Shown piece after piece: positions 58,345 to 64,000 of a stretch of DNA of 64,000 nt. Source of the stretch: Anaeramoeba flamelloides (Eukaryota; Metamonada; Anaeramoebidae); NCBI GenBank assembly GCA_027625915.1, contig JANTQA010000048.1, forward strand, positions 4,774,001-4,838,000, given 5' to 3'. The notes under the pieces are model-generated. The model did no database searches. It was not told the origin of the DNA and worked only from the letters and a program-made list of their open reading frames with translations. Both the position numbers and the translations under genes were made by a program. Positions within the stretch are counted from its first letter, which is position 1. Each line of letters starts with the position of its first letter.

Positions 58345-58381
58345 CGTCGTCGTCGTCGTCGTGGTCGTCGTCGTCGTCGTT
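58245..58381 (+). repeat. (TTG)n then (TCG)n trinucleotide microsatellite
   Basis: About 33 TTG units followed by about a dozen TCG/TGG units, starting about 40 bp after the Raptor stop codon and so probably in its 3'UTR. Open frames across it are poly-Val or poly-Thr artefacts. Confidence 0.95.
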
Positions 58382-60620
58382 TCGATAATGATTATAGATA
58401 GTTTTGATAAAGTTAAAACTAGATGAAATTGAAAAATAAATATAAAATACAATTTTTAACTAATATAAATCTTTTCAATTAATTAGTAATATATAATATT
58501 TTTAAGGAGTTAAAAAAATCGTTTTATTAATAATTATTATTTTGAATAATCTTTCTTCAAAATTGTTTTGTGAAGCTAACTTTTTAATACAGTCAGTTTT
58601 ACTTTTAAGATACAAACTTTCAACCAAATTTAAGGCACTAAAAAAATCTCAAATTAAGGCACAAAATTCAAATTCTAGTAAAAATAAATTGTAAAAAATG
58701 AAATTCCAAATTTTGTGCCTTAATTTGAGATTTTTTTTGTGCCTTAAATTTCCTTGAAAGTTTGTGCCTTAAAAGTGAAACTGACTGTAGTATCCTCTGA
58801 AAAAAAAAAAAAAAATTGGAAAAAATTAATTTTTCTTTATTAAAAGTTAACTTTTTAAAAAAAGATATATCGAACAATTTTGTTCAAAATATTTGATATA
58901 TTTTCGACATAATTTTATGAGTTATTTTTCAAATTATTGATATTCCTATTTGTTGCATAATAAATGGAACAAAATTTTCATTCAGCTTTCCAAAAATTAT
59001 ATTTCAAATCAGAATAGATGTTAAATTTCGAAATTTTAATTCTTAAAAGATGCACAAATTATTAATTTCCCTGTTAGAATTGAGGACTTTGATAATTTAT
59101 TTTAATTATTGGAATGTGGTTATTTTGGAAAGCTGAATGAAAATTATTATCTTTTTATTTTACAATTAACAGTATCGTAAAGATAAAAAAATGTTTACTT
59201 TTTGATTATTTTATAATTAAAACCTAAAAAATTAAAGAAAAATATTAAAATATGGTTAATATTGGAGAAGGCTGATTTACCAGCGTATATACACTCATTT
59301 TAAAGTTGGATTATCTTTTTGAGTGAATTACATTTATAAAAACTATATATATATATATATATATATATCGTGTAATTTATATTCAATAATAATAAACTAT
59401 TTATCTAATCATTATATCTTAAGTATATTTAGCGTTTTTACACTTTTTAAATTAATCTATAGATAATGTTATTATTTTTTATTATTTCTATTTTAATTCT
59501 TTTTCTTCTTCTCTTTTTTATTTAGATAAACTTTCTTAAATTACCCATTCTCCTTAATTGTTAAATGGATAAATGAATGGGCGTATGTAAGAATTTTTTT
59601 TAGAAACTTAACTATTAAATTGTAAATCTATTTATCAATTAGGTTTGTTCAGAACATCAAAGTATTTTTATCTTTGGTTATTTTATATTTAATTTTCTTG
59701 TGAAGTTTTTCATTTTTTCCTACAAATTCTTTTTGCGAACTTTTTTATATTTGAAGAGATATGGCTTGACCAAGTCTTGATACCATTATGTTTTTACTTT
59801 ATTATAAGTCTGATATTCAGATAAAAACACATTTGATTTTGGATTAAATTAAAATTATTATTTTTCATCTTTCCTTAAAATTATAGATATTTTCTAAATT
59901 TAATTCAGACTTTAATATAAAAATTGAATATATTTATTTTGAATATTTTTTGATAATCTTCAAATATTGATTTGATTGATTATTTATTTTCCGAAAAAAT
60001 AAATTTGTATTTCTCTCAAATTGTGAAAGGGAATAATAATATAAATCAAACTTGACAAATTAAAAAAAGAAAAAAAAAAAAAAAAAAAGGAAGATAATTC
60101 TTCAAATATTAAGTTTTTAAATGTAAATAAAAATCATACATAATCTTTCAACTAATAAAAAAAAATCAGTTTATTTTAAATCTTAAAATACAAATACAAC
60201 ACCAAAAAAAAAAAGGAAATGCTGAAAATTTATAATAAAATAACTACAATCAAAAGGTTAATTTTAATTAATCTGCCTTGATTATTTATCACGCTCTGAC
60301 ATTATTTGAAGGCAGTTTTCCATGAATAGATTCATTAATATTAAAGGTAACCGTGCCTACTTTTCTTTTTCAAAAATTCACTTTTTTGCTACGCTGAAAT
60401 TTAATCTTTTGATAATTGATAAATAATTTTTAAAGAAAAATATCAAGTTACAAAATAAAATTAAAAATTTTTTTAAACTAAAAAAATTAAGATAAAGAAG
60501 ATAAAAAAACAAGATAAAGAAAAGAAATAGGGAAGTTGAACTTTGTTTTTATTTGTAATTTATCATTTTTTTTGAAAAATAAAAATTGTTTCTAATTAAA
60601 AAAAAAAAAAATTTCGAATT
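58382..60620. other. Intergenic stretch with one MITE and a short inverted repeat
   Basis: I see no gene. Apart from the MITE at 58590, a perfect 22-bp inverted repeat (ATTTTCATTCAGCTTTCCAA plus AA) lies at 58974-58995 and 59123-59144, 127 bp apart. A TA microsatellite lies at 59344-59368. Confidence 0.5.
58590..58787. mobile_element. CAGT-ended MITE, copy 3 (198 bp, best preserved)
   Basis: TA, then CAGTCAGTTTTACTTTTAAG ... CTTAAAAGTGAAACTGACTG, then TA. The interior is two further mirrored blocks (AAATTTAAGGCAC and TCTCAAATTAAGGCACAAA), so the entire element folds into one hairpin. CAGT ends and a TA duplication are typical of Tc1/mariner derivatives. Confidence 0.85.
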
Positions 60621-61573
60621 TTAAATCATTCCTGAAGCCAATTGTTTTCCAACTTCTGTTCCAAGTTCTTGTTTTGCTTGTTCAGTAGTCAGACTTGAAG
60701 ATTTATAAAAACTGTTAACTTGTTTAAAAATGATGACAATTAAAACAATTTCTAAGGCCCATAAGATAATGTTTGCTAACATAAAAAACCCAACGGTCTT
60801 ATTACTTCCAAATATATCAATCACATTAATTATACCAGCGCTACCTGTTCCTTTTATCCCAATTACCATAAAAATTGAAAAAAGGAACCAGATTGAAAAG
60901 GTTGAAAAAAATAAAATAAATCTATTGTTTAAATGAGATAATAAAAAGAAAAAAATTGTAAAAGATAATTAATAAATATAAAAATAAAAAATAATTAAAA
61001 AAATAAAAATAGAATGAGGAAAAAAAATGGATGAAATAGAATCAAAATAAGCAATTATGAAATAAAATTAATAATAAAAATTGATTGTGATTATTAATGT
61101 AACTTACTTTGCGGAATTTGCTTTTCTCTTTAAAATTTTAAAATTAAAACATAGAATCATTATGTATATATGTATATATATATAAAAGAGAGATTAGAAA
61201 TTTTATTATTGTTTCACTTGATTAGTTTTTTTTTTTAAAAAAAAAAAAAAGAGAGAGTATTTACAGCTGCATTATAAAGAAGTCTATACCAAAAAATCCA
61301 ACTTAAGGGAATTACAAAAAATGGCATTAACGCCGAAATTACTATATCATTTCCTTTGTCTCCGGCATCCTTTACAAATAATTTAGATATCAAACAAATT
61401 AAATTCCATAAAACGCCAGTAACACCCCCTAATTATTAATTAAATACAAAAAAAAAAAAAAAAAAAAAATACAGCAAAATTAAATTATAGGATATTTAAT
61501 AATAGAATTTCTTATATAACAGAAAAAAAAATAAAAAAGTAATCATTTACATATCCAACAAAAGTATGCTTTT
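60621..61573 (-). CDS. SCAMP: Secretory carrier membrane protein (SCAMP) family, 3' exons
   Basis: A four-span protein of post-Golgi and endosomal carriers. Exons on the - strand are a tentative 61573-61551 (KAYFCWI), then 61428-61265, 61127-61108 (20 nt) and 60921-60621, all phase-compatible. Together they give about 180 residues. They cover TM1 (WGVTGVLWNLICLIS), PFFVIPLSWIFWYRLLYNAA (the CWYRPLYKAF-like signature between TM2 and TM3), FILFFSTFSIWFLFSIFMVI (TM3), FFMLANIILWALEIVLIVII (TM4) and a cytosolic tail starting KQVNSFYKSS. The stop is at 60623-60621. The N-terminal cytosolic region (NPF repeats in animals) was not found upstream; it may lie in further small exons or be absent. The first listed exon is the weakest. 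Confidence 0.78.
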
Positions 61574-62534
61574 CTTTTTTGGTTTTTCAAATATGATTTA
61601 TTAAAATTCAGATATTTATTGGGATGGGTTAGAAGAAAAATTCGAGAATAAGAAAAAAAAAAAAAAAAGGAATGAAAATTTAATATTAATAAATTATATG
61701 TAGAGAATTTAGTTTTTTTTTAATGAATATATTTTCAATTTTTGTTCAAAATTCCTTTCCTTAAAGAAATAATGTTTCTGAAAATTTTTTTTATTTTCAT
61801 TTATAAAACTTAAAATTTTGGAAATAACAAAATGTAAAAAAATTTTTCATTAAAAGATAAAATGTATTTTTTTATTTTTAATAAAGCACTAATTACAGAT
61901 CTAAAAAATAATGAAGAAATAATTGATCTTTCAATAAATCAGTTACAAATTTTTTACAAATTAATATTCATTCACCATGGTTAATTTATAAAACTGAAGC
62001 AAAAATTGATCCTAGTCAGATTAAAAATATACCGAAGGCAATATAAATTGATTGAAAAATTAGTAAACATTTATTTAATTTAGAAAATGAAAAGGCAAGT
62101 TTAAATTTTCGAAACACAAGAAAATGGGAATGCTATTAATTAGAAATACTGATGAAAAACTAAAATTATTAGATTTGGAAGTAAAAGTTATTAAACCAAC
62201 CAAATTCGAAAATTCTACTAGTTGAAAAGTTCAGCAATGTCTAAAAATTATAAAAAAATAAAATTGCAATTTCAAATAGACGTGTAGTGTAGTAGAGTGC
62301 TGTCAAGTCCGTCGGTTTTCTTTTTTATTAGCAAAATCAAGAGATTTTAAATTTTCTTTGATGACTCCTTTCTCACAATAAATAAATAAATATAATCAAG
62401 ATATTTCAGTAAAAAAAAGAAAACTCAAAAAGAGCTAAACGAGATTTTTATTTCATAAATCGAAAAAAAACAGAAAAGTTAATAAATTTTCGGTTTATTT
62501 CTAAAATTAAAAAAAAAATCTAACACATAAAATA
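61574..62534. other. Spacer with a gene remnant
   Basis: At about 61880-62220 on the + strand is a degraded coding-like stretch (LKNNEEIIDLSINQLQIFYK, KTEAKIDPSQIKNIPK) related to the one near 35740. At 62281-62330 there is a GTAGTGTAGTAGAGTGCTG box, a member of the decamer repeat family. Confidence 0.4.
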
Positions 62535-62736
62535 AAGTCAGCTTCACTTTTAAGGCACAAACTTTAAACGAATTTAAAGGTTCAAAAAAGTATCAATTTA
62601 AAGTACATTTTTTTGGAATTATTTTTTACACAATTTATTTTACTAAGAATCTGAATTTTGTGCCTTAATTGGGAATTTTTTTTGTGCCTTAAATTTCGTT
62701 GAAAGTTTGTGTCTTAAAAGTGGAGCTTACTGAATT
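62535..62736. mobile_element. CAGT-ended MITE, copy 4 (about 202 bp)
   Basis: Left AAGTCAGCTTCACTTTTAAG and right CTTAAAAGTGGAGCTTACTG with TA on both flanks. The interior has the same mirrored GTGCCTTAAATTTCGTTGAA block as the other copies. Confidence 0.75.
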
Positions 62737-62904
62737 TAAAATGGAAAAGTTCGAAAAAAATTCCTAAATTTGAAATTTTATTATTTGTTTAAATTGGTAT
62801 TTTTAGGCAACAAGAAAAAACAAAATAAATAATTTGTGGTTTATGTAAAGAAAAGCTAAACATTGATATCATTGAAAATTTCCATCATTTTTTGTTGAAT
62901 GATT

Positions 62905-63580
62905 CCGTAGCGTGCTGTAGCATGTGGTCAAATGTATGGGTTTTCCAGAATTCAAAAGAATAGAGTAAAAACCAAGATTTAACTCGATTCTTTTGAATTC
63001 TGGAAAAGCTAAAGAAGACCAGCCGACGAAAAAAATCAAAAAATTTATAGAGCTGAATTTTATAAAAAAAATAAAAAAATTATTAATACCTTTGATAGTA
63101 TTAAGAAAAAGAACCCATCATTTATATTATCATTATTAAGTGATAATAGACAAATTTTGTGATCCTTTTACAACATTCTAAAAAAAGGTTTAGAAATTAG
63201 GAAAGTGTTGGCCACCATAGAGTGCTGTGGGGTGCCGTAGAGTGCCGTAGGTTTTCCTGAATTCAAAAGAATGGAAAAAAATCAAAGATTGTATTCGATT
63301 CTTTTAAATTTTGGAAAAGATAACGGCGATTTTTTTTAATTCTTGCTTTTGTTTAGAAAATCAATTGGTTTTCGTTAGGTTTTTTTGAGTTTTCTATTTA
63401 TTTGGAAAATCAATAGATTTTACAAATAAAATAGAAAACCTCAAAAAAAACAAGAACACTTACTAATCAAAACAAAAGTTAAAAAAAAAAACTAACGTAA
63501 AGTGTCGTAGAGTGCCGTGGGGTGTCGTAGTGTGCCTAACTTTTCCAGAATTTAAAAGTATAGAGTAAAATCGAACGTCG
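62905..63580 (+). repeat. Cluster of GTGCCGTAG decamer plus palindrome repeats
   Basis: Three successive units (about 62905-63010, 63215-63320 and 63495-63580). Each starts with one to four copies of an AGAGTGCCGT/GGGGTGTCGT-like decamer and then TTTTCCAGAATTCAAAAGAA. The first unit is a near-perfect palindrome at 62941-63008 with arms of about 26 bp. They are GC islands in this AT-rich DNA. Their nature is unknown. Confidence 0.7.
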
Positions 63581-64000
63581 CACAGAAGAAAAGTAATTTT
63601 CTCTCTTCCTAAATAAATAAAAAATTAATTTTTTTTGGGGATTGTTAAGAACCAGTAAAAAGCGATTACATTAATTTGATACAATTGATTTTTTTTAAAG
63701 AAATGTAGTCCTCTTATTTTTTCTTTAAGAAAAAAATCAATCTAAATAAACTCTTTTTCAAAAAAAAAAAGATATATTCAATTTTTTAATTAATAAAAAT
63801 TCTTTCTTAATATTGTATCTTCAGTGGGTTAAGATTAAAAATGCATTCAGTACCTCGGTTTATTTATTATTCTTAAGTTAATATCTTTTGGTACTTGGAA
63901 AATCTGAATAATTAAAATAATAAACAGTTTAAAAAAGCGTGTGTGGACTTTTATTTGAAATGAGAAATCCCGTTTTCATTTTTCTTTGTGTTATTAAAAA
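63581..64000. other. Spacer to window end
   Basis: A/T-rich; no gene, element or motif seen. Confidence 0.45.

Noticed and set aside
58226-58452. Open frames across the TTG/TCG microsatellite (poly-Val, poly-Thr)
   Set aside because: They are products of a trinucleotide repeat with no other coding sequence.
1-64000. tRNA, rRNA, CRISPR arrays, integrons or bacterial-type operons
   Set aside because: I saw no cloverleaf with a T-loop consensus, no rRNA core sequence and no regularly spaced repeats, and the gene structure is eukaryotic throughout.
1-64000. Retrovirus-like, LTR or Polinton elements
   Set aside because: No reverse transcriptase, integrase, protein-primed polymerase or capsid-like reading frame and no long direct terminal repeats were seen.

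Overview
This window looks like nuclear DNA of a free-living unicellular eukaryote. It is extremely AT-rich, has no operons, and its genes are split by short GT-AG introns. The recognisable proteins are all eukaryotic housekeeping or endomembrane families: eL18, ORC4, syntaxin-5, Rab14, SCAMP, Raptor and NT5DC1. Several proteins carry long Lys/Glu/Ser/Asn-rich low-complexity tracts. An AT-rich amoeboid protist, such as an Anaeramoeba-type metamonad or an amoebozoan, would fit. The sequence alone does not settle the lineage.

Layout, left to right. At 0-7.8 kb, ribosomal protein eL18 (two exons) sits directly behind a short inverted-repeat element. At 7.8-12.3 kb there is one long gene on the + strand: an acidic, tandem-PHD-finger N-terminal region spliced in frame to a complete ORC4. 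At 15-17 kb there are small unrecognised coding-like blocks. At 21-21.7 kb is a syntaxin-5/Sed5-type Qa-SNARE. At 23-25 kb two divergent genes (a small leucine-zipper protein and a voltage-sensor-only membrane protein) flank a second copy of the same inverted-repeat element. At 25-30.5 kb there are tandem and foldback transposon-like elements and unrecognised exons. At 32.8-35.4 kb is a five-exon NT5DC1-type HAD nucleotidase. At 37.9-40.1 kb on the - strand is an acidic coiled-coil protein that shares a 19-residue module with the PHD-ORC4 protein. At 42.6-46.7 kb on the - strand is a Rab14 gene with a 3.1-kb intron, preceded by a third copy of the eL18-type element. At 47-53 kb there are nested non-autonomous elements. 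At 53.4-58.2 kb is Raptor, almost entirely in one exon, followed by a long TTG/TCG microsatellite. At 60.6-61.6 kb on the - strand is a SCAMP. At 62-63.6 kb there is a cluster of unusual decamer-plus-palindrome repeats.

Together the genes cover translation, replication licensing, TOR signalling (Raptor) and membrane traffic (Rab14, syntaxin-5, SCAMP). They share no operon logic. What links the window is its repeats: at least six families of small terminal-inverted-repeat elements. One of them occupies the same oriented position, 48 to 81 bp upstream of a start codon, at three different genes. The two points I rate highest are this promoter-linked element and the PHD-ORC4 fusion. I saw no tRNA, rRNA or CRISPR array, and no retrovirus-like, LTR or Polinton element.
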